Below, piece after piece: positions 1 to 13,138 of a DNA stretch of 64,000 nucleotides. Location of the stretch: assembly GCA_947034885.2 (NCBI GenBank), contig OX344749.2, positions 6,649,501 to 6,713,500 of the forward strand, in the 5' to 3' direction. Source of the DNA: Thuidium tamariscinum (lineage: Eukaryota; Streptophyta; Bryopsida; Hypnales; Thuidiaceae). Every line of letters starts with the position of its first letter. The first letter of the stretch is position 1. The notes beneath the pieces were generated by a model. It was not told the origin of the DNA, ran no database searches, and saw nothing but the letters and a program-made list of their open reading frames with translations. Made by a program: the position numbers and the translations under genes.

Positions 1-1424
1 AATGATTGAATTTCAAAGTGTTAATGAACTACAAAAAATTTAAAAAAAAATTTACTTTGATTTTGATTGTGGCAACCAACAATGGCATAGGTACACTAGT
101 AAAATATACAAATAAAAGTAGTTTTCTAAATTTTTAATTCATAATTTCTTTTTAAATTCAATAACTTTCACACTCTAGGTCCATGTGTCATGAATCTAAT
201 TAAAGCTTGTGCAACCCTCCTCCCTAAAGGCTCTCTAATGGTACCAAGAATGTGATTGAGGATCATAGGGTCAAGGAGATTTCATTATCATTGTAACAAA
301 CAAAACATATAGCCTAACTTAAAGTATGGATCGAAAATACTAACTACTTCTTGCTATGGCCTATCTTTATAACCAACTTCTACATACTAATAGAGTCTCA
401 AATGTACATCTTCTATTAATGTAACTATTTATGAGAGGTAATGGTGGAATTTGAAACTATCTATTTTTAGCAATATAAAAACTAGTAGTTTTAGTCATTC
501 ACTATTCAAAGAATGCATGTGAAAGAAAGACGGAATCCCTTTTAGACTCCCAACAAGGTCCATCAAAAATTTAGATACCTTAGTAGTAGAAACCATGCTC
601 AAATGACTATTTGAAAGATACTAGATATAGTTATTATATATGCATGACATTATTTAATTAATTAGTCATATTCATAGTACTTGTTCCCAAGAGTAATTTG
701 AAAGAGGCACGATATTTTTTGTAGCAAAAAACCCCTAGTTTTCACTCTTGAAAAAATGTTATATAGAAGTAGGTACATAATAGAAAGAAAATTTAAATTA
801 TTAATATCTCTAAGATGCAATTGAAACACACTAATCCCAATGGTGAGATTGTTCTAACAAGAGAACTAAACCATGTGGATTTTTTTCCAAAATATTATGA
901 AAATTGTGTTAAAAAACATATCCAACAAATTATTTTTCAAGAAATTGCTATGATTGCCCAAAAAACAAGATGCTCCATAACTTTCACATCACTTATCCAA
1001 ATGAAATGAGTCAAAGCTTTCCATATAGACAAAAATATAATCTCCAAGAAAAAAAAATTAATTTAAATTTTTTAAAATTTTTTTTGCTATTGATATCTCC
1101 TATTTTGAGCTTATTTGGCATAATTTTTGCCCCAAAACATCAATTGGAATAAAAATTGTACCCTCCAAAAGCTAATAATTTTTTCTATCCTAAAAATAGT
1201 TTCAAAAATTCATAACAAAAATTGAGACCATAAGCACTTGCATGAAATCCAATTTGTCTCCTAAAGGAACAATGATCCAATGATAGGGACCCCTAAAGTG
1301 CCACTATTTTCTTCAAATCATGGTTACTACTATTAGACTCATCAAAACTTAATTTTGCATTTCGTTTTTGGCAACTAAATTAACATTTCAGTGCACCAAA
1401 AATATTTATTTTTCTTTTGGATAT

Positions 1425-1687
1425 TTGAGTTATTTGTAAAGTCCTCCCCACTTTGAGCATGACTTTTTTTGAAGTTGAGAAGGCAACTACAGTTGAAGCG
1501 TCAAACTTTTTTGCAAGATACTTATGGCACAAGACTTCAAAAGTGGGGACCAAAATTTTTTAGGCACCATTTTGATGGAAAAATAAGTTTCATACCCACT
1601 TTTATTTCGACTTTTTTAACTCAACCGACTTTTTCACAAAACTCATGGGTTTAAACCCCGGTTTAGTGTACTTTACAAATAACTCAA
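1425..1687. mobile_element. 263-bp MITE with perfect 18-bp TIRs
   Basis: The ends are perfect inverted repeats of TTGAGTTATTTGTAAAGT (1425-1442 and 1670-1687). The interior is AT-rich and non-coding apart from a 61-codon chance ORF. No convincing target-site duplication is visible, so the superfamily is unassigned. Confidence 0.6.
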
Positions 1688-1835
1688 TTCTGTGCAAAAC
1701 CTATATAGGGAAAATGTACACACATGGTTGATGGAAAGGTGATTGAAGTCCTCCACCGCTTTTTCTACAACAATAATATTAATTAACAATAGTCCAATTG
1801 AAGAATCCATAGAAATAAAGAGTCACTTGGGGCAC

Positions 1836-2569
1836 GGGGATTGCAAGAAATACTTGTACTATTGGTTGTGTTTTTTGCAATAGTATTCATGATTTTTTTT
1901 GGAGTATTTTGAAGTAAGAAGAATTTTTTTTAAATTTAAAAATATGGCTAGTGTATGCACCTTTAAGATGAAGGTTTAAATTCCTTAAAAAATCTCTAAC
2001 TACTCTAAGCAGGAGAACTAGAAAAGTGCTAAATCTTCAAAAAATAAATACTTCAATGTTTTAATTAATTGAAAAATTGAAAAAAAATTCACATAAATAA
2101 AATAAATAATTTTCATTTGCAAAAACTTTATAGAGATGGTCATTTACCAAAAGACCCACCAAAATAATATTTTACATGTTTCAAAATGCAAGTACAATGT
2201 GGCTCACTCTATAGACTTCTATATGACATTTAATTATCTATTTTTGAAAATCCTTTGAATACTAGCTAAAAGTCTCCTACAATACTATCTTCTCCAAATT
2301 TTAGTTCCAAATTCGTTTATTTGGGTACTACTTTGTTCAAAAAACCTCAAAAATGACAAGTGTGACATAATATCGGGGGTCCATTATTAAATAGTAGTAC
2401 ATTTTTGAAATTAAAAAAGAAAATTAGACAACATGTGCAATAGTCATGTTAAATACCTTGTCTATATATGTTGAGCCATTTGAAGCCAAAATGTAAAAGT
2501 TATGGCCAAAAAACTTATCAACACGCAAAGTGTGACTGGAAATAGTACAAGTGTTTCTTGCAATGACCC
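1836..2569. mobile_element. 4-bp-TSD MITE family, subfamily B copy
   Basis: Left end GGGGATTGCAAGAAATACTT and right end (reverse complement) GGGTCATTGCAAGAAACACT match the ends of the family described at 48701-49414 and elsewhere. The right half (words such as GCAAAGTGTGA and GCCAAAATG) is shared with the nested copy at 20695-21421. The length of 734 bp fits the family. Unlike seven other copies, no matching 4-bp flanks are seen here, so one end may be eroded. Confidence 0.65.
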
Positions 2570-3898
2570 TAAATCAAATTGCCACACTTCTCTATGACTT
2601 CTTACAATAAAACAAATGTGTATAATGTGAGATCAAAAATCATCCTAATAAACACTTGAACTCAATTGGTTGAATGTTGACTTTTGAAGACTACTATAGT
2701 TGTATGCCATTGGCTGCACTTGTCATCATTATAAATTCTAACTCATACCTTTTTTTCCTTTCAATTTTCATCTTACATCCTTAGATTATAGAGATCAAAG
2801 GTTGTAATTAACCTTGTAAGGATGGGTTGGTTTCCATAGAAGTCATCCTTTTTGAATTAGTGCAAATCATCTACTTAAAAAAATTCAAAAGTATTTATTG
2901 GAGAACAAACTACTATTCATGATCTCCTACCTTTTGCACAAATTCCAACGATGAACAATCACACTTTTGAGTTATATGTAAGAATTCTTTGTCACCCATC
3001 AGACCAAGCTGTAATGTCCTTACAAGATAAAAAAAGTGAACCGCTTCTTATGTATGACAAGCTACTCACCACTACTACTCAATACAATTCCTTTTATGAA
3101 ACTTAGTGATTTTTTGTTGAATATTCTTGGCCATTGAAAGTGAATATTCCTACATCTTCAACGGTCTCCTTGGATCCATGCTAGTATACTATCTATTGAA
3201 AAGATGCAAGCAACTCCTAGTTGTTGTTTTTTAAATGCTTACACCAAATGCTATCAATTTCTCAAAAAATCTAAAGCCATTGATGTCAAATACAATCTGA
3301 AATACAACTACAACTATGGATGTACATGATGCAAATATGGATACAAACACAAATATGATTCAAATACATGTAGAGATGTATAGGATACAAATATGAATAT
3401 GAATATGATACAAGCTATATATATGTGGATGTCGATATGGAGTTGTTCAATATTGTTTGTAGTAAGTTAAGTTAGCTTTGTAAAAATTATAAGTAGGAGG
3501 TGGGAGGGGGGTGGGGGATAATTTAATAATTAAAAATTAATTAATTAATTTTAAAAAACAAACCTCTGCCTCACTATGCATTCAAAAGGTATACTACCTT
3601 CAAATGTTATTCTAATCCAAAGTGTCAATTGCAAACCTTCATTTCAACACTCTTGATCCTTGAACTCTTTTTTCTTCTTCTTTTTAAACAAATGGGAACC
3701 CCATTGTATTAAAAGAAACTCAGAACACAAAAGAAATCCTTGAACTTCTTGTAATCATGTAAACATCAGTTGCCTAACTGGTGAGTGTGAGTTTTCAAAG
3801 GGTCCAAGAGTTTAATCTCCATTATACCCCCCAAAAAAACATGAGGTTCTACCCTCATGAAATGTCAATGCCAAAGTGCATCTACAGCATCGAACCCC

Positions 3899-4204
3899 CT
3901 AAAATGTAACAATCAAGTTTTGTGTCATGAAATTTGAACATTCCACATGGGTGGGAAAGCCCAAACACACACCCAAACACATACCAAATCCCCAAATCCA
4001 GGCACAATAAAACCAGCATTGAGTCAAACTGATTCGTAGCAGGAAAGGAAACGCTGTAGATCCAAAAACGGTGGAGATCGGCCAGGAATCTTTCATTGCC
4101 ATGGATTCCCTGACATCTACGGTTTTGGAAGAGACCGAGCAGCCAGTGGTGGCCATGGCGGCCACTTGAACATATAAACCAGTCTTTCCAGTCCATCAAT
4201 TTCA
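3899..4204 (-). CDS. possible orphan first coding exon (unrecognised)
   Basis: On the minus strand a splice-acceptor-like TTTGCTTGTTTTGCAG ends at 4205. It is followed by an ATG at 4156-4154 in excellent context (GCCGCCATGGCC). The frame reads MATTGCSVSSKTVDVRESMA and continues for 85 codons. The first part is rich in Ser/Thr and basic residues, like a chloroplast transit peptide. A good donor (GTATGT) follows about 55 codons in. I find no continuation exon in the AT-rich DNA to the left. It is either the start of a gene with a distant second exon, a truncated relic, or a transcript divergent from the aminotransferase gene. No family recognised. Confidence 0.2.
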
Positions 4205-5050
4205 CTGCAAAACAAGCAAATTAAGCTTCCAAAGCTTAGAGAGTACTGATGAGGCGATGTACAAATTATTGCAACTGTTGTTGTACTGCTTAAATCAAAT
4301 TTTCCTGTTGACAGATTTTTCGGTTTGGTTTTTGTTTGTACTTCTGCGTTCACTTGTTGCGTTGCGTGTGTTGAATGATGTACTGCGGTATGATGTTTCA
4401 GAGTCTTGTGGTGATGTGTGAGCACCGCAAGTGAGAGTATATCCTTTTGCTACAAGTAATAATTAATACGTAACTTATCAGGAGAGAATTCACAACTGGA
4501 ACGCAACAAGAGCGAGCATGGGTCTCGGTTTCTACTTTGGTAAAAGAATTATATATTTATACGTACAACGAATTTCTCACGATTCATCTGTTTGCGTTTG
4601 TGTTTCAGGTTGAGTGCTTGATTCAGGTTCATCACGTGGTGTCGACGTGTGACTTGACGTGGTGGGTCTGGCATGGAACACGTGCTGAAACGTTTTGGGA
4701 AAAGACTACAGTAGATTGGATGGTACCGGTAAACTGAAATTCAAGGTTGGCGGGACGTAATCCGGGGTTCGTGGATTGAAAGTGAAAGGAATTCTCTTGG
4801 ACCGAGGCTTTTAGTTTTGAACAAAGCAACAGCTGAATGACACTAGGGTGCAATTTAGTTCATTGTTGAGTTGTATGTTGGGACTTCTGATCAATACGTT
4901 GTGAAGAATTCTGGGTAATTGTATGTACTTGCTCCACTTGTATTGAAGTTGCGTGAGCACCGATCTGAGACTGCTAGAAATTGGTTTTTGAAATAGTGCG
5001 AACCAGAGCAGAGATCGAATTAGCCTTGGAATCGTCGTGGTTTTGTGAGT

Positions 5051-8000
5051 ATGGTAAAACTCGTCTCGCACAAGACGACTCAAGTGAACGCAAAACTAGA
5101 GCTCCCTCCACCAGATGTCAATTTTCCGCAACTGCCAGTCGTCCACGGAGAGCTTCACAAATTTCCGCAGCCCACCGAGAGTCTGTCAGAGGTGTGCCCC
5201 TGATCACCTTGAAACTTTTTCTTGTCACGCATCCAAAACTATGGTAGAAGTTAGTCACTCTATCTTCGATGTTACATAAACGCTGAAGTCAATTTTCAAA
5301 GCTGTTAACCCTCAGATCTTCACTCATTCTGTCGGGGCATCAATTTGTTATATTCTTTACAGCCTTTTGTATGAGAACTGCGCAATATTCTTTTGCCCTT
5401 GGTAGCCTGCGCCCTTTCCTTTGAGGATCGCCCTTTTTCTTAGAATCAGAATCAGCGCAACAATATGATACGACCAGCCAAAGATTGTCCGACTTTCTTT
5501 ACTTGAATTTGATGAAGCAAGTTTTTTTTTATACTCCCATACAGCTCCAATTGGCTCATTGCAATGTTATCATAGCCCAGATACAACCTTTAGCTGAATA
5601 ATTGGCAAAATCAGGGCGATGGATTGGGATTCTCAGGTGCAATAGATGATCTCTGCTGAAGAATGCTGTAATGTGGATTAATTCTAAGGAGCATGCCAAA
5701 TGGTAATCAATAAATAATGGTCTGAAAAACTGATTTTATAGAAACTAACAGGCTACATATCATCGATCGATTTCGTGACATTCTTCATTCAGCACAAAGC
5801 TCGAAAACCTAGAACTAGTACACATATTCATGTTCCCGGTCACACGCGCTGAAAAAGTGCCAAAGTCGTCTCCAGAATTCCGCCGATTTGAGGAAGAATT
5901 AACTGAAGTTCTGTTGTACAGGAAGCGAGGTTGGATGCAGAATGGAATGTGCAAGCCTGCCCTGCAGCCATCGAGAGCACCAATCCCATCCGTGAGCTCT
6001 TGGAGTCCTTATGCGTCGTGTCTTCAAAGAAAAAGGAAACAATCTCCTTAGCACAAGGAGACCCCACCGTCTTCGGCCACTTGAAAGTGCCAGATGCAGC
6101 AGTGGAGGCCATGGTGGCTGCCACCAAGAGCTCACTGTACAACGGGTACACGCACTCGGCTGGTTCTCACGAATGCCGAAAGTAAGTTGTCACAGCGTTC
6201 ACACCCGAGTTCCTTGTTTTTGTAATCCGCAAAACACTCTCAAGTCCTTGGAAGCCTGCACGGTCTTCAAATTTGATGAATAGCATTATCACATGATATT
6301 GGCGAGCTTCTCTAAACTTGAATCTAAAAATCACGTTTCTTCTCTGGGCTCTCTGTTAGATGATTAATAGCGAGATAGCATAAGAAAAGACGAAATTTTG
6401 CGAACCATAACCTGTTATGGAACCCATTTCTGTAGATGTAACAAGTATGCGTTGGATATCGAGAGCATGGATCAATTGGTTATATAATTATCTTAATCTT
6501 GACTTTCTTTGTCGTTACAATATCTGTCTTTTGAGACCCTGTGTTGAGCATGATTGAACAAGATTCCAACATTAAGGTTATCTTGAAACTCAAAATCTGA
6601 CTCCCATGGCTCGGCATAGTTTTTTTGTTCTCTTAGCAATGCTCTGCTTTCATGACTGTCACCTAGAATTAATCGAAATTATGGATTGGTTTCTGGATTT
6701 TGGGTGCCTCTAAAGAATGTTATGATAGGAACTGTTCTAACAAGTTCATGATTTTTTGTGTGTGTGTGTGGCAGGGCTGTGGCTGATTACCACTCTTCCT
6801 CCTTGCCTGTGAAGCTGACAGCGGACGACGTGGGTATCACAGTGGGATGCTCCCAAGCTATTCAGCTGTGCATTGCTGCGTTAGCCACACCCGGAGCGAA
6901 TATTCTCCTTCCTCGACCTGGCTTCCCCATTTACGAAACGTTTTGCAAATACTACGGCGTGGGGTGCCGGTTTTATGACCTCCTTCCGGAGCGGGATTGG
7001 GAAGTGGACTTGGATCAAATCATGGCGATTGCAGACCACCACACTGTAGCCTGGATTGTGTGCAATCCAAGCAACCCTTGCGGCTCTGTGTACAAGTACC
7101 AGCACTTGATTAAGGTTTGGAATTGAAGACACCCTACTTCTAATGCTGAGATTTTTGTTTTTTCACCCCAGTGGACACCCCGAATTAATCGCCCTCTTAA
7201 AGGTACACACGGCATTCATTTGGGGGCATACATACCTCAGAAGACAATGACAGCAGATTTGCTCTCTGAGTTCCATCCTGTTCTCAAGTAGTTAACCTTT
7301 TAACACTTGAATCCTCTTTTGATTTTTTTTTGCATATTCACGTTTATATCTTTTTACAACAATATCACTGCAATTTCATGAAATTTGTCCTTAAGGAAGG
7401 TTGGCTTTTCAAGATTTGAATATTGCAGTGGGTGAATGAGAAATTAGTTGAACTAAACAGTGCCCACAAGCCCTCCATTCATTGTCTAGAATATGGATGT
7501 CAGAGTGCTTAACGGTTAATTTGGTTAGATTTTATGCGAAAAACTGACATCCATCTGCACAAAGCTCTACAAAGAAGGAGTCTTATAGACGTATGTTGAT
7601 CCCTGAAAAGTGCCGAAGTTGTGAAATTTGCCAATGTAATAAAATTGGCGTTCCAAGGACTTGGATATCCATGATTCTGTCGAATAATCTTAGATTTGTC
7701 AACTGAACACTTGGAGTTTGTGACTGCAAGTTTATTCTTCTATCAAGTAGTCCATCTGTTGACTTGAAAAAACAAAATTCTGCAAGGATTGTGCTACAGT
7801 GAAAACCGCACTTGAGGAGCTTATTGAGAGTCTTGAAGACGAAATGACGAATGATGTATTTTGCAGATTGCGAACACTGCTGAGAAATTGAAGGTGCCGA
7901 TCATATCTGATGAAATATATGCACACATGGTGTTTGGTGCAACGGGATTTACTCCCATGGCAGCGTTTTCTCTGAAGGTGCCTGTGTTGACAGTTGGAGG

Positions 8001-10040
8001 CATTTCCAAGCGATGGCTTGCTCCGGGCTGGCGGGTCGGATGGATCATCATTGCAGACCCCAAGGGAATTCTTCGCAGAGGAAAAGTGAGTACAGTCCGC
8101 CCCCTTTCTTCTTCTCATAAACCCTCTGAATGGATGAGACTTTTCAATGAGGTAATTAGCCAACAAGCAGGCAATCCAAATTCCACGGCATGAATAGGTG
8201 TAATTCTAATTTTGGAAGGATCTCATAAAGAACACATTTTATCCTCCATAATGTTACAAGATTATTGTTAGTTGATATCCTCTTTTATGTTACTTCAACT
8301 TCATTGAAAAGCACTTAGAAGCACCTAAATTTTATGATTTGAGAGTTGAGGCAAAGTCTTGTGTCTTAATTGCTTCCATTTGTCTCTTGAAAATGACTGT
8401 TGTCATGATACTAGTTTAGTTTTTTGTATTCCACTACTTTTTTTTAAAATTATTTTGGTGATGTTAGGTAGTAGAAGCACTTACAAGACTCATGCAAATG
8501 ACTATTGGAACCTCAACAATCTCCCAGGTGATGTTTTCTACCATGAAACCATTCTTGGTAGTATAGCATTGGACAAAAATTTTATCATTATATTTTACTA
8601 TTTTGTCCTTCTTTTGGGATTATAGACTAGATACTATTCAAAAGATTATAAGGTTTGGAAGAGTCATTGGACATTCTACCAAGTAGATCTATATTTTGTC
8701 ATTGAGAAAAAGCTCATATTGAAAAGGTGGGTTGAGTGTCATAAACCAACCAGTTAATAAAAAAGTGGGATGTTATTTATCTCTTTGACTTGGTTTAGTG
8801 ATGTACTTTTGGCAGCATTAAAGTCATGTCAAGTGCAATGAGAATACAACCTTAATATAGAAACAAAATTTCAACCATTCTTGTGATTGGTCATAGAAAA
8901 AAGATCTCCTCTTACATTCCCAAGTGCACAACATAATTGTATTGATAATGCTTACCATGACAAGAATGTGGTATAAGAAGAGGATTTTGTAGAGATGGAA
9001 AATTAACTTTTCAAATTTCAATCACAGGCTGCAGTGTCTGGGATGTTGTTAAACACCCCTTTGAGCTTCTTTGAGGACACCATCAAATCATTAAAAGTTG
9101 GGGCTGACTTGTGCTTTGAACGAGTTCAATGCATTCAGGGCCTCTATTGCCCAACAAAGCCAGAAGGAGCTATGTATATCATGGTGGGCACATTTTTCCA
9201 CTACCACTAAACCAATTATCACACAATACTAAATGCTAATGCTAAATTTGAGTATTATTTCACCTATTTCCTGATCCGTTATCCTCTACCACAACATTCA
9301 AACTTTATTTACTTATATACTTCTTTTCACTTGTAGGTGAAAATAGATCCTACCGCATTCACGAATATAACCAGTGACGTGGAATTTGCCTCATTGCTGG
9401 TGGAAGAAGAGTCTGTTGTTGTCCTCCCAGGTAAGCAAAATTATTCTCATCTCAAAATACCTACGAGATAGTTATGCTTATTATGTTTATATTCTTGAAT
9501 CAAGAATGTCTAAAAGTGCACTTTTGGTTCAGTATACGTTTTACATTGAATGCTGTCAGTGTTGTGTAATTTGAGAGCAAAAACACTTGACACAATTGTG
9601 GTGACTAGTCGACTTTGCATCATGCTATTTAATTTCTAAATTTCTTATGGATTTAATGCCCTTGGAAGATTAGGAAGCTTGTGAAAATTACTGAACATAA
9701 TGGCCTACTGAATCTAGAATGTTCACATTTGTCTTCCTTAATTAATTAGAGAGCTCAAAGTGAGCAGCCGCGTCTAGAGTTTTACTTCATAGCATTTTGT
9801 GGACCAGCCAACAATTGAGAGAGAGAGATGGTCACACTAGCCTCAAAGACAATCTGGATCTTTGAATTATACTGAGGATGATTTCCATGCGCTGATTGAT
9901 GTGCAGGTGCTGCTTTCGGCACCCCCAATTGGTTGAGGATTGTGTTTGCTTCTCCATTACCTCTGCTTGAGGAGGCGTGGGATCGCATTGATCATTTCTG
10001 CTTCCGACACAGTGCGGCCATTCCGCTCATGAGCTATTAA
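5051..10040 (+). CDS. tyrosine aminotransferase-family (PLP fold type I) enzyme
   Basis: Eight exons with canonical splice sites and consistent phases: 5051-5191, 5922-6181, 6775-7114, 7867-8085, 8468-8527, 9028-9183, 9337-9430, 9907-10040. They give 1404 nt, 467 aa. The small fifth exon (VVEALTRLMQMTIGTSTISQ) and the first exon (MVKLVSHKTT...) are too short to stand out as ORFs. They supply exactly the segments missing from the family alignment. Visible motifs: NPSNPCG, SDEIYAHMVFG, SKRW..PGWR with the PLP-binding lysine at about residue 295, and the C-terminal NWLRI arginine region that binds the substrate carboxylate. The family transfers the amino group of aromatic amino acids (Tyr/Phe) to 2-oxoacids, usually in the cytosol. 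In plants it also includes nicotianamine aminotransferase and the SUR1 C-S lyase, so the substrate is not settled. The start was chosen because exon 2 has an in-frame stop at 5904 just upstream of its acceptor, and the exon ending GAG at 5191 joins it in phase. Confidence 0.85.
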
Positions 10041-10309
10041 TTGAGCTCTTTGGAATAATCAATTCCCTGCAATACTTACAAAGATTGAACTGTGAATAGT
10101 GGAACAGTATTCATTTTTTTCCCTCGAGGATAGGATAGAATGACTGATTAATTTTTCACCTCAAGTACAGCAATGTTATTTATCCTCTGGGTATACAACA
10201 AAGCCAAACAAATTGTAGGACATGCAACTCAGTGACTTCAGCAATACATATTTGGTAACGTTTTAGCACCTATGTGACGAAACTGTAAATAGCGATCCGA
10301 CTTTGCATC

Positions 10310-10315
10310 AATAAA
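10310..10315 (+). promoter_or_regulatory. polyadenylation signal of aminotransferase gene
   Basis: AATAAA lies about 270 nt after the TAA of the aminotransferase gene in an AT-rich 3' flank. This is a plausible near-upstream element. Plant signals are loose, so this is suggestive only. Confidence 0.4.
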
Positions 10316-10319
10316 ATAG

Positions 10320-11226
10320 CTTGAATTTAGATATTTATTTCGAGTTATTTGAACTAGCAATCATATATGTCGTCGTCTTCAATTTGAACCGGCATTTTTG
10401 GCAAGCGAAGAGCACAATCAGCTCCATTAGAGAAGAAGTTCCCCGTGGAAGTGCGTCTCAGAAATTGTGGTCATAGACGCATCCGTATAGGAATCCAATA
10501 CAGTAAAGATGGAATCTGTCTCACAATTAGTGCGACGAATACAGACAGTCCTACCCTTGTCAGGCAGGGTTGTGAAGGTTTTCCGCAGTGCCTTGTATTG
10601 CCGGCAACCAGTCCTGCTCCTCCATTTGATCAAAGCGTGCTCCTCCGGCCTTTGAAATAGTTCTTCCGTAGAATTCGTTTGTTGCTGATGAGTGATAAGA
10701 CGCTTAGTCTACTGCTGGGAGGTGTTGGATCGGAAAGTGGGTTGGATTTTTTTCGCGCTAAAAGAGTTTGTAGGGGAAGGGACGAAGCGCACGCCATCAC
10801 TTGGTTAAGTGTCTATGGCCACTCGCCTTTGAATGGACTGTCCACTTATAGTGGTCTAACCCCTCCCGATTTGGAATTGCATAAGAATATCATACAAATT
10901 GAATAAAATTTGTCCTCAACAGATTTGGCTCTTGTACCCACAGTGATCTCTCCTCAGCTCTACAGCGACCTCCCTATATTCACACTCCTACGTATGGGTT
11001 AAAGCAATGGGAAGATTATCCTCAGCCATGATCTAAGGCTAGATGTAGCCACACAGGCACGATTCTTGAGACTTGATTTTCACTTCGAGGGACTGAAGCA
11101 TCAACTCAAAGTCTAACGTACACATAACCTGCCCCACAATACTAACACAATTCAAAGTGCAGTAATGCAGCAATATGTTGCATCCTTTTGCACATTAAAT
11201 ATTCAAAGAAGGCCAGCCAAGAAGGC
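10320..11226. other. intergenic spacer between convergent genes
   Basis: Moderate GC, with short ORFs in several frames at 10427-10906. None shows splice-supported continuation or a recognisable motif. It presumably holds the 3' UTRs of the two convergent genes. Confidence 0.5.
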
Positions 11227-12940
11227 TCACCACCCAAGTTGAGTGCGTAATGAGGACCTCTGCTTCTGCACAACGCGAAGAAGCGTCTCCAGCTGGACCA
11301 AGTCAATCTGCAGGGGTTGCCGACGAGCATAATTCTTGCACCACATCATGCTGAAGCACACATCCCAACCTAAGAGAGAGGTCACTCGCATCCACTTGCT
11401 GTCAGGAGGTCTGGCACCAAGCAATGGATACACATCGATACCAACAGCATGTGTGAAGTTCCGGAACGCATCCGTGTGGTACAGATACGGGAAGACTTCC
11501 ACCACAACTGCCTTCGGTCTTGCGAAGAGGAAATTAACGTTCTGGGATCCATGCGGAACGAGGAACAAGTCATCCGCTGCTACAGTCCTCACTTGCTCGC
11601 AAAAGCTCCCGATTCCACCGGAGCGATGCTCCACGGGTACTCCGAGAGCCCGTTCCATTACCTTCCCCGCGTCAAGCTTATTAGCAAGCTTGCGTGATCC
11701 CGAGCTTCGATCCAACACCACCGCTCGACTGATTGGCCATGAGGCGTTTCTAACTTCAATGTTGCAGAAGCGCAATACCTGTTAGGAGAGAGCATTGCTT
11801 GAATCACGTCAGCAAGCCTTAGATGAAGGGCAAAATATTTGAACACGTCCACAAAACTGGTAAGATCGAAAAACAGTAACGATGACATGCAAATTCAGAA
11901 GACATATAAATCTTGGAAGGGCACGAAGCCTCAATAGGAAGGCAAGAAATATGTGAAAAGCTAGTAAGGTAGAAAACCCGGTAACGATGACATGTGCATC
12001 TTGGAGGGGCATCAAGTCTCAGATGAAAGGCAAGAAATATGTGAACACGTCCCCAAAACTGGTAAGATCGAAAAAACAGTAACGATGACATGCAAATTCA
12101 AATGGCATGTAAATCTTGGAAGGGCATGCCCCAAATCCAGTTGAGGTGCTTGTGAACAATTACCTGAGATCGCAACCATGAGTTCGTCTCCTCATTAGGG
12201 ATGTACTTCACATGCGTAGGACCGGAGAACAGCACGGCATCTTTGAAGCAGATGGAGTCGTCTTTGTCTATCGGCAGGTTGTGAAACCTAACTGTAAGGC
12301 CAAACGCCGTCAACAACCCCTTGCCCCACACGGAGACATCGCTCTGTGCAGCAAACCACTGCAGATTCGCGGTCTGATTGAGGAACTGCTTGAGCAGAAG
12401 CGCAGGGATGAGCTTCTCGGCTTCGTGATGAGGGTTAGGTTTTCCCGCAGGGAGGAAGCGTTGATCAAGAACGAGGCTAAACCCTTGCACCCAATGCCAC
12501 CCCTCGTTGCAATGGGCGTCGGCCTCCACGGAAACGGTCAGCTTCTCCCCAAAGAAGCGCATGAACTTGGGCAAATCGGAGTTTCGCTTCTCATGGTTGC
12601 AGAGTCGTACCTTGTCAGATGCGAAGCATATGTTTTGGACGCGAGGAAAGCACTCCGTGTTGCACTCTCCGGTGCAGTAATGGTGGGAATTGAGGAAAGG
12701 GGTTGTAGAGCATGAGTGGTGTACAACCGGATTCGCAGAGTAGGAACTCGGAAGCGATGTGGGGGAGAGAAGGACAACGACGGTGAGCAAGAACAGGAAG
12801 ACGAGACACGCGCTCACCAGATTGCGAATACTTAAACGTGAGAGAGAATTCAGGCGCGTTCTTGTCATCCATGCACAGAGGTCGCGCTCCAGGTTGCCTT
12901 TGCAGCGTTTTCGCCTCTTGCTCGACCCAGAGGGAAGCAT
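11227..12940 (-). CDS. GT61-like type II membrane glycosyltransferase
   Basis: Two exons on the minus strand, 12940-12164 and 11778-11227 (donor CAG/GTAATT, acceptor AACAG), give 442 aa. A basic N-terminus (KRRKRC) is followed by one membrane span at about residues 41-59 (LVSACLVFLFLLTVVVLL), as in Golgi type II enzymes. A Cys-rich stem comes next. The C-terminal exon holds LVPHGSQNVNFLF and RPKAVVVEVFPY, which match the conserved HGAxLxNxLF...P.A.V.EVFP block of GT61 proteins (EOGT/AER61 and plant xylan arabinosyl- or xylosyltransferases). Likely job: transfer of a pentose or GlcNAc to a wall polysaccharide or glycoprotein in the secretory pathway; the donor and acceptor cannot be told from sequence. 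A TAA lies immediately upstream of the chosen ATG in frame. Two copies of the CCCTAAA telobox-type motif lie about 45 nt upstream of the ATG (12983-12995). The intron carries a minisatellite. Confidence 0.8.
11817..12128. repeat. three-copy minisatellite in GT61 intron
   Basis: Units 11817-11928 (112 bp), 11929-12016 (88 bp) and 12017-12128 (112 bp) share blocks such as GGCAAGAAATATGTGAA, CAGTAACGATGACATG and ATCTTGGAAGGGCA. Units 1 and 3 are closest; unit 2 has lost about 24 bp. Together they make up most of the single intron of the GT61 gene. Confidence 0.85.
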
Positions 12941-12982
12941 TTACATCGCCTGGGCAGACGCCCAACCTCCACGCAATCAAAC

Positions 12983-12995
12983 CCTAAACCCTAAG
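12983..12995. promoter_or_regulatory. telobox-like repeat upstream of GT61 start
   Basis: The sequence AAACCCTAAACCCTAA lies just upstream of the GT61 ATG (minus strand TTAGGGTTTAGGG). Teloboxes are common near plant transcription starts. Similar short tracts occur at 14250-14272, 29887-29895 and 34150-34172, so this is weak evidence of function. Confidence 0.35.
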
Positions 12996-13138
12996 CGAGG
13001 CTGGATGTTCACTACCGGTTTAGGGACGCACAATCTTCAGAGCTCATTGGGGGTCGCTGCCAATAGGAGAGTTCCCAGACTTCTGCTTCGAAAATGGAGG
13101 TGATTTGGGCACACTGTTTGAAAGTTATACTGAGGGCC

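Larger units (their letters stand above)
1..3840. other. AT-rich gene-poor region
   Basis: Very AT-rich sequence with no ORF that looks like a host protein. It holds at least three dispersed-repeat pieces, listed separately: a TIR element at 1425-1687, a 4-bp-TSD-type element at 1836-2569, and a stretch near 960-1220 that resembles one arm of the large inverted repeat at 50.4-52.8 kb (shared words such as TCAAAGCTTTCCA). The short ORFs at 815-1152 and 1469-1654 lie inside these repeats and have no coding character. Confidence 0.7.

Noticed and set aside
11227-11785. Plus-strand 149-aa ORF at 11336-11785
   Set aside because: Antisense to the GT61 C-terminal exon, which has the conserved family block and proper splice sites.
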